Source: Rhynochetos jubatus
Lineage: Eukaryota > Chordata > Aves > Eurypygiformes > Rhynochetidae
NCBI GenBank assembly: GCA_027574665.1
Contig: CM050655.1
Coordinates: 16,115,170 to 16,179,169 of the forward strand
Direction of reading: 5' to 3'
DNA: 64,000 nt
In this document: positions 25,098 through 37,700 of the stretch, one piece after another
Numbering within the stretch: the stretch's first letter is position 1
Layout of the letters: every line of letters starts with the position of its first letter
Made by a program: the position numbers and the translations under genes
The notes under the pieces: model-generated
Database searches by the model: none
What the model was told of the DNA's origin: nothing
What the model saw: only the letters and a program-made list of their open reading frames with translations

Positions 25098-27972
25098 TCC
25101 TCATATTGGCCCAACTTAAAAAGAAACCTACTAAAACACCAGGGAAAAAAAACACCAAACCCCAGAGATTGACCTTTTTTCTAAAAAGCAAACTTAGTCC
25201 ATATCCTTCCAGACCATTTTGATTTAAAGCAAATGAAGCATCATTCAAAACATATTCCAAAATACTTCCTAAAATAATGTGCACTACATGATTGGAAAAT
25301 TCTATCTTGTCTAATCAAAAAGAGAATTTTAAGTGCAATTCTACTCAAAATAACTAGACAAAAAATGGCAGGTTCAGTCAATAGGTTGCTATCTGGGCTT
25401 TCTTAGAATTCTATCTTCTTGGTTCTTCATAGGTCTTTTACTATGAGAAATACTAAATTATAGGAAGGACACATAAAGCATAAAACAAATATAAACACTC
25501 AACTCCTTCCTCATCAAGAATATGAGATATAGAGGATCTATGTGCAACACTTCATAACAGAGCTCTTCACAGCTTTCTTCACAGTCAAATGAAGAAAAAA
25601 ATATTTATCATTTTTATCACATTCTTATTATTAAGCTTCATTCAAAATATTCACTTCTATAGTTGAACAGGAGGAAACACACTAAGTGCACACTTAAAAC
25701 CCAGCAACCCTCAAACTGCTGCGTGCATATCAATTTGTCCTAACCATCTGAGCCCTAGACACATATTCTCTGGGTACTTTTAAACAACTGAAGCCTTGAA
25801 ACAATATTCAATACGAAAGAACTTAAGACAATTACGGAAAAAAATTACTTCCATTTTCAAAGAATATGTTTGATATCTGAAAATGAAAATTAAAAAAATG
25901 GGTCAGGGAAAGAACATTAAGAAGTTTCTATAATCTCTGCAAAATTTTTATCCCCTTAAAAGGTTTTGAAAGTATTTTAATATCCTGATTTGCAAATCTG
26001 TTCTATCACATCTGCTCGTCACATTAAGCTCTTCTTCCAAGCCTACAGCAGCTACTAAGGGATTGCCTACAGAAACACGGCACCTGGTTCTATAACCTAA
26101 GAGGCTATACCTCCAAGAGAACCAACAATGATGAACTGTCTTGTCAAAAGTCTTTACTACTACCGTAGCACTGTACAACAAAGCTAACAGACAGATGTAA
26201 GAGTAACTTTTATGCTTACCAAGCTGAGCTGTTGTAAGAAAAATATCCTCTTCCGACTGATAAATGCCAGTGATTTACCCACCATCAATACAACAGAAAG
26301 CCATAGTGTATTACTGTTTTGGTCTAATCTAGGACAATCAACAGGTAAACTTCCATTTGATTTAATCCTGTAAACTCCTCTTTAAGCAGAGTTTTAAACT
26401 GAATTCATAGTTAGCACTTCCCAAAAAAAGTCTGAGGGATGTAGGTGGATGGGAGGAGAATCTATTGATTTTGGCTGTTGTCCCTTCCTAGAAAATAATA
26501 CTGATTTATCATTGTTGGGCAGCGTGATGACATGCAGAAAAACGAAGTGCACATCACAAGCGCAAGTTCTGAAAGGGACACAGAAAAAGGAAGCTCTTCC
26601 CAGTCTATCACTCTGATCCTGAGCCTCAATATTCATTCTCTCAGATGACAAAAAGTCTAAGGTACACCAGCCCAGCACCTCTGCTCTCCCTGAAGGCCAT
26701 GAGTTTAAACTCCAGAAGCAAGATCTCCTCCTCAGATCCAAAAACCAGAATCCGAACAGGTCCATGATACTTCTGACTGCTAATGAAAAAGACAGAGGCT
26801 AGACAGCACTCCGAGATAGAGATACACATATATTCCCTGTACCAACCACCAAGAGAAACAATAGCTCCTTTTCAGTGCTACAGCCCTCAGTACATGTGTT
26901 ACATTTTCTTTTTAGCAGAAACAGATTACCTTTCATGCCATCAATCCTTCAAAGCTATACTTGTCTTTTCATTAAACAGTAAACGCATTTACCTCAAATA
27001 TTTTCAGATAAAAATCTCTAGCGATCCTGAAACATTAAGCTGCTCAATCCCCCACAGCCTTGAAAATTCTGTGAAATGACTTAAGAAAAAGGCTAGAGGC
27101 CTCCAGAGTTGGGCTGGTCCTGCTCAAAGGATGTCTGCCCTCGTCAGCAAGGATGCAGTTCTCTCTGGGAACTACTTCACGACTTCTATCTCTAAAATTA
27201 TTCAGGTCAGTTCCACTTAGGAGAAAGTGTTAAGAACACCTGAAAAGCACCAAGCTAACACCCCAGAAGGCTATACACGTTGCTTTTTATACACTAATGT
27301 CTCAAGTTCTACAGTGTTGAGTAACTTGCCTTCCACATTCCAGAGATGTGAAAGCACCTCAGCACTTCATACACTGGTTACATTACTTGCATCTGACAGA
27401 GACTTTTTTTTTCCTCCCCCCTTATTAAACTGTATTTATTTTGGTTCTGTGGGAGAGGCCAGTTGTAGTTATACTCTAACATTACTGTAAAGTAGTACCA
27501 TGCTGCCCTGCGATAGCTCTTTAATGTCAACCATAACCTTCATAAATGGGTTTCTAATGAGAAACCCTTGTTTGTCATACAGTAGGTATGATTGATGCTA
27601 TATGAGTGAAGTGAAGCCACAGTGACCATCTCAATAACATGAACAGCTGCCAAATATTCATTTAGCAGAATGAGTTTAAAAAACTTTGAGCAGATTGCTT
27701 TCACAAGGCTGCTTTCAACAAAAGGAAACATAATTAACGAGCTAATATCAGCATGTGTCTGGCTAAGCTAATGAATATCAAATTACACAGAAACCTGTAT
27801 AAATCATCATTATCCTGAATTTTAATTGAACTTGCAATTAAACATGACAAATTTTATATACACTAAACCTTTAATTTATACTTTCAAATAAGAAATAATT
27901 TATCATTTTTAGTATTTCATAGTTAATTTCCCAATATGTACACTTCTAATTAACAAGGACAGACAGGCATTT

Positions 27973-27987
27973 AAAAAAAAAAAAAAA
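27973..27987 (+). repeat. Poly(A) run, A15
   Basis: Fifteen A bases are followed by CAGCACAAAAAAACTGC. It is a simple homopolymer. Confidence 0.85.
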
Positions 27988-29904
27988 CAGCACAAAAAAA
28001 CTGCTGAATAGCTCCATTGGTTACAACAACTTTCAATAGATTAAGATCAGGGGCCAAAAACTTACAACAATGCAGCAATCCATTGCTTCTGCAAAACATA
28101 TTTAATTTCAAACTCAGCCTTTGAATAACACATGCCGCTAGAAGAGAACTGGGCTGCATGTAGTAGGGCTGCAACAATGACTACATGGTAATTTGAAATC
28201 AGGGTTAGGTTTCTGCCAAAGAAACAATAGTTTTTGAACAAATTCATAGTTTGAACTTTGTAATGCTCCATTTAGCCAGTTTGTTAATCTTATTGTCATT
28301 GTGAACTAGAGCTGTCACCATATAAAATATTGCTTCTTGATGAATAAGTATCTTATTCATTATCTGGTTTAATCTTAATATATTCCCTCGTTTACGATCG
28401 TCCCCTTTTGCTTATCTCCAGTACATACTGATAGCCTCCAGAAAGGGATTGCCTCTCCAAACCCCAATACTCATACGCCCCAGTTACATTTTTTTCCTGT
28501 TTGCTTCATCATAATTCAGTTTCTAACTATTTCTTAACAGAAAAGTTTGACTTACTGAAACAATTAGTCTTACAGCTGTGAATCAGTAGTTTAGAGACAG
28601 AAGCAGCTGAATTGCTGTAAGCAGTCAGAAAGTTTTGCTAGCAAAGCTAACTCAGCTGGAAGAATGGGGGTGGGGGTGCAGGGAATACCATGATGGCCAT
28701 GCCAGTGAAATCTGTAGTAAAGACATGGTCAGGATAGCATGACAGTGCATTTGTTCAAGGAGGTTCAACAACACTAGATGAAAATGCGCTTCCTTCTGGC
28801 ATACCCTTCTCTCCCCTAGGAAACTCTGCCAATGGAATTATGCTAGCCACAACTGGCAAGACACTGCCTAGGCACAGGCAAGCCTGCAGATAGGAAAGGC
28901 TATGCACAGCTAGAAGGCACTCATATTGAAAATATGGTCAAAACCCAACCACAATTTACACCTATCTGCCCACAGCGAAGACTTGAACACCTTCAGACAA
29001 AGTCTCATTGGAAGCTCAAAATAGGCAACACAACAGATTAGAGAAAGTATTACGTACTCAAGGTTTTTAAAATCTGCTTTCATTCGGTTTGCTAACATTA
29101 TTCATCCCTCAAAAGCAGATGGACCTTTGAAAAACCTTATTAAAAAGAACAGTCTTCTTCGTGTGGTTTGCTGAACCTTCATGACAATGTACATTGTCAA
29201 GTCCCAGTGTCTTTTCCCATTAGCTTCCCGACCATAACTATGAAACAAAGGGGGAGAAAAGGAATAAACTAAAAGAAACTGAAAGCTTCTTCCACTAGGA
29301 AACAGCTTTAGGAATTCAGTTGAAGCAGTTTATTAATTCCCACAGCAAAAGAGATGAACAGCTTTCATATTTACAGCACTGAGCACTTAAGAGTGACATC
29401 TCTGATTTAATGAGCAGCAGAATCAGTGATACAGACAATTTCCATTACTACTGTTAAGTATGGTAAACATGTTTGGGTGCTTCTTGCAGTCCTTGCTGTT
29501 CCTCAAGCCACCTATATACATCCAATTCTTTCATTTTTCTCCACTGTTCTGCCTGCTCTCCTAGGCACTGTAGTAGCTGGCTATGATCATGATTTTTTGA
29601 ATACACTTAAGAACGAACACATCTGCCACATCCTTGCGGATTAAATGAGACCTGGAGAACCTAGAAATAGCTCAGTGTTTCCAGACCACTTGAAAGAAAA
29701 CCTCTCTATTGCAGCTCAGCAGGATTTCATTCCTGTACATCCATTTCCCCAAAATGCTTTGAGAAATGCAAAGCAAATAACAGAAGAAACAGCAGGGAGT
29801 CAGGGATCTCCCAGAATTAGTTCTCTAGCTAGGTGGTACAGCTCTACAAGTTACTTAATCCCTAACAGAAATCAGAGATAAAAGGCAATTATTCAGTAGA
29901 GTAG

Positions 29905-30055
29905 TATCCAACACTGGTTAGAGCTTCCTAAACACTGAGATATGATTGCAGCTCTGCGACTGCATAACTGTATGATCTTCGATAACTACTCTGTCCCTCT
30001 GTCTCCCCATTTATAGCCTCTTGGCAAGAAGCATACTGATGTTTAGTTCACCCAA
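29905..30055 (+). mobile_element. Ancient MIR-like SINE
   Basis: GCAGCTCTGCGACTGCATAA, then GTATGATCTTCGATAACTAC and TCTGTCCCTCTGTCTCCCC followed by ATTTATAG, line up in order with the amniote MIR/CORE-SINE consensus. That consensus reads 'agctctgccactta', 'gtgtgaccttgggcaagtcac', then 'ctctctgtgcctcagtttcccc' and 'atctgtaaaatg'. The tRNA-like head is only faintly visible at 29912-29930 (GGTTAGAGC). It is heavily diverged, as expected for an insertion older than the bird radiation. Confidence 0.65.
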
Positions 30056-30295
30056 CAATTTTCTTCCCCTCCATTAATAGCGCCTTCTGCAGACCACTCA
30101 CACATTTTTGCTCCCACACTTCCCCATTCAATCCACATGCAGAGCCCTCACCTTTCCGACATAACCCCTGACATAAACACAGATACTAGTCAGCAAAAAT
30201 AACACTGCCTACCCATTACAAAAAACCAAATAAATGAAATAAATTCAGACATAATTCTCCTCTGGTTTTTCCTAGTGCATTTTGCATTGTCTGTC

Positions 30296-30395
30296 TACTT
30301 AGATTACAAGCCCCTCAGAGCAAGGACACGTCTTGTTTGACTTGTACTGCTCTGAGCACACTGTTTGCACATAAATAATATTAACAGCAATGATA
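30296..30395 (+). mobile_element. L2/MIR-type retroposon 3' tail
   Basis: CTACTTAGATTACAAGCCCC followed by TCAGAGCAAGGACACGTCTT, and later CTGCTCTGAGCACACTGTTTG and ATAAATAATATTAA, match the common amniote L2/MIR tail. That tail reads 'agattgtaagctcctcggggcagggac', then 'gtgcctagcaca', then an AT-rich end. It lies on the same strand and about 250 bases downstream of the MIR-like body, so the two may be separate insertions or one element split by unalignable sequence. Confidence 0.6.
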
Positions 30396-30768
30396 ATACT
30401 GGTTCGGCCAGTCTCAATACACATAAAAATGAGGCAATAAGTACTTCTATTTTTTCTTTTTCCCTTTTACATAAGGAAATATCATATTTCTTATCATTTT
30501 TCAGGGACTTATAGACCTGATAGAATTGCATATACCAAGGCTTTGAATGTTTAATGCTTTTGCTGAAAAGCGCTATGTGTTCATGCAGGAGAAGCAGCAG
30601 GACAAATATTTTCACACATTATCAGATAGCTGAGTGAAACAGACTCCACCAGAATTTACAACTGAAGGCTACCAGAATTTACAACTTGTGAAATTGTGGC
30701 TGTCTGTATTTTCTCATTACAGCGTGCTTGCCAGAGATAGAGAAGGCGAGCTTTCCCCCCACACCCCC

Positions 30769-30784
30769 TTTTTTTTTTTTTTTT
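30769..30784 (+). repeat. C-rich stretch and T16 run
   Basis: A pyrimidine tract (CCCCCC, CACACCCCC) runs into sixteen T bases. It is a simple repeat. Confidence 0.85.
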
Positions 30785-30879
30785 GCCATCTACTGTCTCA
30801 CTACTTCCTAGTTAAACCTTGTCTCAAGTTATCAACACTCTCTGGAGAGATAAGCTTCTTCTCACTTACAACCTGTCAC

Positions 30880-31320
30880 TAATAATCGAACTTTCAAGAC
30901 TCCATCTCGCAAAGAGACTACTGGAGGCACACAGGTCACAGGAATTAACTGCCACCAGTCCTTGCAGAAAACTAAGCTCATCAATCTATAGCTTCTCGTC
31001 ATAATTAGAATAACGGCTTCGAAAATTTGGGCTGATGTTGACTCGCTCTTATGCCACAAAGACCGCTGATTAAAATCTTGGTGTGAAAGTTAATGATAAG
31101 TGCTGGTGGCGTTGTCGTGGCGACAGGGACAAACAATTCCCTTGCCGTGACATTTTCAATGTCCTGCAGAAGAAAAACTGTCCTCTTTAGTGTGGCACTG
31201 TATGAAGCTTATTTATGGCTACAGGGCTTGCTGGATTGATGACTGTCGTAACACACTGTCAAATCCTTTACTGACACATTCATTTTTTGAGCCCCTGGTG
31301 TGGCAGAAATAAAACACAAC
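30880..31320. promoter_or_regulatory. Strongest candidate conserved regulatory element
   Basis: Ten CpGs lie between 30997 and 31248 (30997, 31014, 31020, 31044, 31064, 31110, 31116, 31121, 31146, 31247), with two more at about 30888 and 30908, far above the local background. At 31111-31124, GTTGTCGTGGCGAC matches the palindromic X-box GTTGCCATGGCAAC at 11 of 14 positions. It is followed by AACAATTCC, a SOX-type core, at about 31132-31140. GGATTGATGACTGTC at about 31233-31247 resembles a PBX/MEIS composite site. There is no coding frame and little simple repeat. This is what a deeply conserved developmental enhancer looks like; conservation itself is not shown here. An alternative is an exon of an untranslated RNA. 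Confidence 0.45.
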
Positions 31321-34300
31321 AAAAATGTGAAAGTATTATTTATCAGTTTCTGTTTGAGGAAATAGGGGATGAAATAAATTTGGTGTATTTTTGTACCCAG
31401 ATATGCACACATCTCCTTATATTTATTAAATACATAAGAAACAAATTGTATTTAATGCACTGGAAGATTCCTTTACAGTTTTTTGACTACAGTTTTGCAA
31501 TGTATTTTTAACAGACAAAACCCAAAAACAACTAGTGCAGTCAACAAAGCTGTAAGAATACAGCGTTGCTTACACTGTGTTCATAGCAAAATATAGTGTA
31601 TTGCAAACCTGGCATTCAAGTTTCAGATCTCACATTAGAACTGGCCTCATGTTTGTTTTGATACTGAATTTCAGACAGATAGGCTGAGGTTTCAGTGGCC
31701 CTACTAACAGTAGCATACTCCTAACATTAATGTCTTCAGCTATTATTTTTATTACTTTTTGAAATGAGAAGGTGCTACTTCTGCCTTCTCTTCCAGATAA
31801 TCTTTGTTCCCCTCACTTTAAATACAGTGAATATTATTTGTTTGAGGCTCTTGTTAACTTCCTGCAGCTTTTACAATCTGATCAACCATTACAAGACTAT
31901 CTCTCTGAACTGCAACAAGTGAATTAATAGCCAGATCATCACCACAGACAGATTCAAACATATGTCTTAAACCTCTGCACTGCACACACTTGAAAGTTTA
32001 TGTATATTCCATACCAATCACTTTTTCAGGATTCATGCTTACTTTAGCTTCCAGGCTCAAAGTTATTAAAACAGGGTTCCCTCTGCTTCTAAACTCAAAA
32101 GCACATCCATCTGTCTGGGTGGGGATGGGGGGGGACAGGGGAAGAGGTCCAAGATAATTTGCTCACTGCCAGTATTAGAAAAAGAAAATAAAGAAACTAA
32201 ATAAACTCACTGTCCTTTTCACTTCTTTTTGGCAATGGACGACTCCTTCCCCTTTTTAAAAAAAACTTTTATTGCATCTCTTCTAATTATATATTACCAT
32301 ACTTAAATACAAAGGGAGTGAGCAAAGGATTGTTTTCTGTATTCAATAATTGGAACTCCATCAATGCTATCCAGAGAAAGGTCTAGATGTAAAAGGAAAC
32401 TTCTGAAAAAGGCTATCCAAACTCAGGTATCTCATGCAAGGGCAGGTAAAGAAAGCATAAGCAGGATGCCTGACACACCAATTGCACAGCCCTGGATAAA
32501 CTCTGAATACACTGAGCTCACTGTCTTGGCAGACACATGCGTTAACAGGGGAATACATTGACAAAAACTGAAGATAGGGATTGCTTATCACTCAAGGGCA
32601 AATTTCTCAGCATTCTCTGCAGCCCCAGCCATATACAGACAGGTTGCTTTGAAGAATAAAAGAAATTCAAAACCCAATGGCCACCAATTTAAAAACTTTT
32701 TGACCAAGCATGATTAGGTGTAGGTATAATCTGACAGGAATATTATTAGTTACAAGGAAGCTCCTCAATTCTTGGAAACTGGCTTGCTTACTTTGCTGAG
32801 TAGGTAATTCCTCCCACTCATCCTCAGTTCCACATCAATCCCACCTCACAACATGCCCAACCAACACATATACTTTCCAATCTCGTTTCCACCTGTGAAA
32901 ATTCTTTAATGTCATGAGGAGTGCTCTCCTTTAACTGACTTTAATCTATTTCTCAGACTCGTAAATTCTCTTAGAATGTTTACGTGGAAGTATCTTGAAA
33001 TCTGAGCCCAACTAAATCATTGCTTCTCTCAAAATGGGGTGCTTGTCAGTTTTAATAATTATCTATTACACTGTGCTGCCAATAGGATTACAGCTTCAGA
33101 TTTTGGGCTTTATACAGGTAGAAGAGCTTACATCTCTTCTTTAATCTAGTATCTGTTAACTACTAACACACTGACAATGCTCAAAGTCCCATCAGTAATT
33201 AAAGTGTGTGAATTAAAATGTGCAAGTTGGTCAAGACACTTAGGGATCTTTAAACAAATACTATAATTTACTTCACAAAATCTTATGAAATAATTATAGT
33301 CAAGGAAATCAAGACTTGATCCTTCAAAGCTATCTAAAAAAAAGGGAATTAAATTTTAATAAAATTAATCCTTTACATTTCTTTGGAAACTTTGAAAAGT
33401 TTCAATTAATACCGAACCATAGTAATATACAACACATTTTGGAATTCTTATTTCTCTATTGCAGCATTCAACCCTTCAAGTCAATACACAGCAAAGTAAA
33501 TCTGCCCCTCAACCATTTCACGTCCCAAACATTGACATCATCCATACTTGATTTATTCAGGTAAGTGGCTGTGTTACCATAGAACAAAGTAGTAAAAAGC
33601 TTGCCCTTGCTAAATTACTCCAGTGATCTCTTGTACACAGTTTTGCCTCTTAAGTAAACCAAATGCTTCGTTCTTTGCATTTGTAGCATTATTTATATGT
33701 TGATATTTGTACATTATTTTGCCTCTTCCATAAAATAAAAGCTAGTTAAGATACCTAAAGAAATGAACTGCCCTACTACTAAGAGCCTAGATCTTGTTAA
33801 AAGACCATTCACTCATGCATCCTTTGTCCAGGTCCAGCTCCCATCTATTACAGAAGTTTTGAGCATAACTAGGTACAATTTATCCCACGTTTCAAATATG
33901 TCCTGATAACGACACTTTTTTTGGTTGGTTGCTTGTTAACACAACAGCAAAGAAAATACAGGAATAGTTTTGAAAAGTGAAATTCCAATTCTTTTTTAGC
34001 TTCTTACTAAAAATAAGTTGCCTATAACGAGACAACACTGGTCAAGATGTGGACCTTTTCTCAACTCTTTCAAAGACAAAATTTCAGCGCAAGTTGCAAA
34101 TGCTGGATGCAAGTCTTAGTGATGGCAAAAAAGTTGTTCTGTGGGTTTTTTTGGCAGTTGTAAGTAGTGCCAGATCACAATGACAGTGAGATGTTTAAAT
34201 GTCTCCTCAATGACAGAACAGCACAACACTCGCTAGCACTGACTCTACTAGAAGTAGAAATTTCTATAGGTCCCAATTTATTGTTCATAGACAATAACCA

Positions 34301-34370
34301 AAGGTCTGATGTCCCAGTGATTCATTCATGTTAGCAAGAATTTAAAACAATACTCAAATACATTAAAGAG
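31321..34370. other. Non-coding AT-rich DNA, no gene recognised
   Basis: Short open frames on both strands are unremarkable. A G-rich stretch (GGGTGGGGATGGGGGGGGAC) lies near 32119-32138. Nothing else is recognised. Confidence 0.65.
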
Positions 34371-34710
34371 CTACTTTTTACGCTCTGTCTTCAAAATGAG
34401 CCATTTATGGTCTGCTCCATTTTGTATTATAAAAAAAGTAAAAGTTGTAAACTTCGCATTCATTGGTTCAGGTTTGGATTTCATTGTGTTTCATGATCAC
34501 ATCCCTGCAAGCTACTCACGCTGGCTCCCTGCAGTTATTAACTTATAAATGGTATAATTTCAAGGTAAAATGAATGTAACGGAAGTTGCGATCAATTATT
34601 CCTTTGTCAACTCCGTAAACAATACAGAGATTTCAGGTCAACGTATCTAGTAAATGCTGCAGTTTCATGTAAAGATCTGTGCCAAAATGTCAGCCTTTAA
34701 TTTTCTTTGC
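34371..34710. promoter_or_regulatory. CpG-retaining block, candidate regulatory element
   Basis: Seven CpGs fall in 34381-34643 (34381, 34455, 34519, 34580, 34589, 34614, 34642). CCTTTGTCAA at 34601-34610 contains a SOX/TCF-type core, and GATCAATTATT at 34590-34600 is a cut/homeodomain-type core. The block lacks homopolymers and coding potential. It is a plausible conserved element, unproven. Confidence 0.35.
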
Positions 34711-34756
34711 TTTGCTGGTTTGCAACTCAAACTTACTATGTGAAGGTGTTTTTTAA

Positions 34757-34774
34757 GGGGGGGGTGGGGTGGGG
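34757..34774 (+). repeat. G-quadruplex motif G8-T-G4-T-G4
   Basis: G8, G4 and G4 are separated by single T bases, so four runs of at least three G with one- or two-base loops are available. It meets the canonical G-quadruplex pattern. It sits just downstream of the CpG-retaining block ending at about 34710. Confidence 0.8.
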
Positions 34775-34776
34775 AG

Positions 34777-37700
34777 TGTAGGGTGCAAAAATGGTTATAA
34801 ATAGTTTACACCCTTCTTACGCCTGATGAAAAAGCTGAATGTGCCACATGGAAACTCTGGGTGACTAAACAGATTGTGAAATATTGAAAAAAAAAAAAAT
34901 TAAGCCTAGCAGTCAGTTTTAATTTTTTCATGGCCATCAGCTTTTCTTGTCCTATTAGTTACCATAATAGCAACACAGTGTTGAGCAAAATACCAGAAGC
35001 TTTCATTAGAACCATTAACATAATTTGATAACTGATGGTATTTGATTTCTGACTTTTGAACTTTGACTTAAAGCTTGGTGTAAGATGTAATCTCACTGAT
35101 TGGATGTTTTTTAAAATACGAACACTACATGTTACATTGCTTTGTTAACTGTAATTAATGTTCACATTTGTCACAAATTATATTATTTAAGAAAGAAGCA
35201 ATAATGATGAAAGATGTGACAATGTTAAATCCATGCCATCTTCCCCCAAATTGTTAAGTCCTAATTTAAGGATTGCTCAAAATAAACAGACATCAGGCAT
35301 GCAGTAATGGATATATACAGACAAAAACTTTTCAATCAAGAATTAATCTTTTTGCTTAACTTAAAAAAATAGAAAGATCAGTACGAAATCCAGCTATGTC
35401 AAAAGCTTCAGAGCTCTATGTTCAGGATGTTCTACTTACAATATAGAATTCAATTACACAGCATTTTCCTGGTCTTTAAATACAGAGGCAAAGTAGTAAG
35501 GACAGCTTTTTCAGTTCCTGTCTCTCCTGGTGTGTCTAGGAATTTTCAGAGACTGATAGAAGCTTCCCCTCTGCCTGCAGTTCTTACAATCATAAACTTG
35601 CTCTGCTCCCTCAGCATTTGGCCACATCAGTGTTACAGCTTCAGCTAATAAGCTTCCCTCCTGGGAGGGCTCCCCAATCTGGTGCCTGCACTGGCAAGAT
35701 ACTTCCAGTAAACCTCCACAGGTAGGCAGTTGTCTCTGGTAACCAGGCTCCAAATGCTCACATTTGTCTGCAAATCACCATGTGGGTGCATTCAGGTCCT
35801 TTATTGCAAGTCATGTGCCTCTTTGGTATGGCAAGCAGAGGAATGCAGTGTAAATAAACACATGATGGCTCAGCTTTTGAAAACTATTTACAGTATTAAT
35901 AAATGAGTAAGGGTGAAGGGGGATGGAGAGGCCAAGGAAGGCTTCCTAGCTAAATTGGCCAGGTTAAGGACCTAAAAAGGACTTTAATGCACAGAATTGT
36001 CCTACGTGCATACAGCACATTTGGCCTGCAACAATAATATGTGATGTATCATCTATGTCATGTCAACAACAGTCCCTCTAGGCACTGTGTACAACTACAC
36101 AGATGCTCTGAATATACACTGATGGGATTTTTATTAGCAGTATAAACCCCACACCTCTATGCTTGCATTAACTTAAAAATTGCATTTAAAAAATGCCATG
36201 AAGAACACAGTAACTTCTTACAAAGACTCCAGTTTGGTTCACTGAGGACTGTAAAAACAAAGGCTCAAATTCAGACACTTTTTGCAAAACTGTACATGTC
36301 AGAAATATTCAAACCTTACAAAACTTTATGGCATACTAATCAAAAATGCTACTGAGGAAGGGAAAAGGTGGAAAAAAAGAGCAAGACAATGTGGCTTTTT
36401 TTTAATTGGAGGTCACATTTTCACTAGCCTTGAAAAATATATGAAAACTAATTTTGTGATATTGATGAGTCATCAGGATGTATTAATAACTCAAAAGTAA
36501 GGAGGGCTTATAAAAATTTTAAGTAATTTTATACGTAATATCCTTATTCCTCTAAAGAAATAGTGACTCAATAGGCTTAGAAAGTACTGAAGTCAAAAGA
36601 ATATTTACTTTTTAAAGAAAATCGGTGTTCCTAATTTCCAAGATTCAGTTAATGAAAATGAGTAAACTACTCTTACAGCCAACAAATGTAAATAAAAGGC
36701 AAGAGTGAAGAGATGTTCCACACTTCATCCATCTTTATATACAGCACACCTCTCCAGAGGTAACATTAAGCCAACCTTCTGCAGATTTCTTAGGGTAGAA
36801 TTTAAGGCTCCTATGTTTCAACAGGAATATTTTCCATCAGGAATTTGTACCTTTTTGAAATCGCCTTTGAAAATACCAGATATAAGGGCACAGCCCTTAT
36901 TTTCTTAGTTTTAGAATGTCTGTCATGAGTTTAAGCAGCAGTCAGGCAAAGGATACAGATGTTCATTTTGGAGTTGATTGGAGTAAAATCTTGCCTCCAC
37001 CATGTGTTGTTGGAGAAAAAGGCTCAAAAACCATTTTTTAAATTACAAAGGTATTCTAACATACAGGGCTCAATTCTAAATCATAGAAACACCCTAGCTA
37101 TTGATGCCGTGTCCCGTGAAGGGGGCAGAGCTGTGTAGCTGTTCCTTGTCTTCATGATTACTGTCATACTGTCTCCTCTGCAGTTAATGTAAGAGCATAA
37201 AATGTGAACATGCATGCTGCTATTAAAAAATAATCAATTTTCCATGCATAGAACACAGTCACTGTAAAGATAAAATATACTTTGTATAGCCCTTCACAAG
37301 GTAAGACACATTCTGCTGAAAAGTTCTTTCAACTTCCTGGCAGAATAAACTTCTCTAATTCTCAGTGCAATCATTCATGATAAGAATTGTCTCACACATA
37401 CTTTAATAGAGTTTAGTTTGCTACAGGATGAATACATTTCAGTTTTTCTACCCCAAAGCTTTAGTTCCTAGTACTTATAAGACATGTTAACCTGTTACTG
37501 TACTCAAATTTTATTTTTTCTATAATATTTTTCTCATAAGAACAATCGAGGAAGAGCGGAAAGAAGCATCAAATCTGTATTTATATCATAGAACACTGCA
37601 GAAGAAAACACATAATGTAAAGCAAATCTATTGAAAGATCTATCAGAAAGCACACTCCTTGCCACAATGTCCTTGTTTGAGACTCAGCACACTACCAAAC

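Larger units (their letters stand above)
24500..29904. other. Non-coding DNA, no gene recognised
   Basis: It includes a 123-codon minus-strand open frame at 26394-26765 without protein-like features, an A14 run (25084-25097) and an A15 run (27973-27987). Two AT-rich stretches with regulatory flavour stand out. One is 27730-27860, with AATTAACGAGCTAAT and GCTAATGAATATC. The other is 28270-28410, ending in a small CpG trio (CTCGTTTACGATCG). Neither is strong enough to call alone. Confidence 0.6.

Noticed and set aside
26394-26765. 123-codon minus-strand open frame
   Set aside because: No domain, no conserved-looking motif, no splice context; another minus-strand frame overlaps it, as expected from stop-poor C/T-rich sequence.
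29426-29881. Two adjacent open frames of 72 and 78 codons
   Set aside because: They are joined only by a stop and an arbitrary ATG, have unrelated compositions, and match nothing recognisable.
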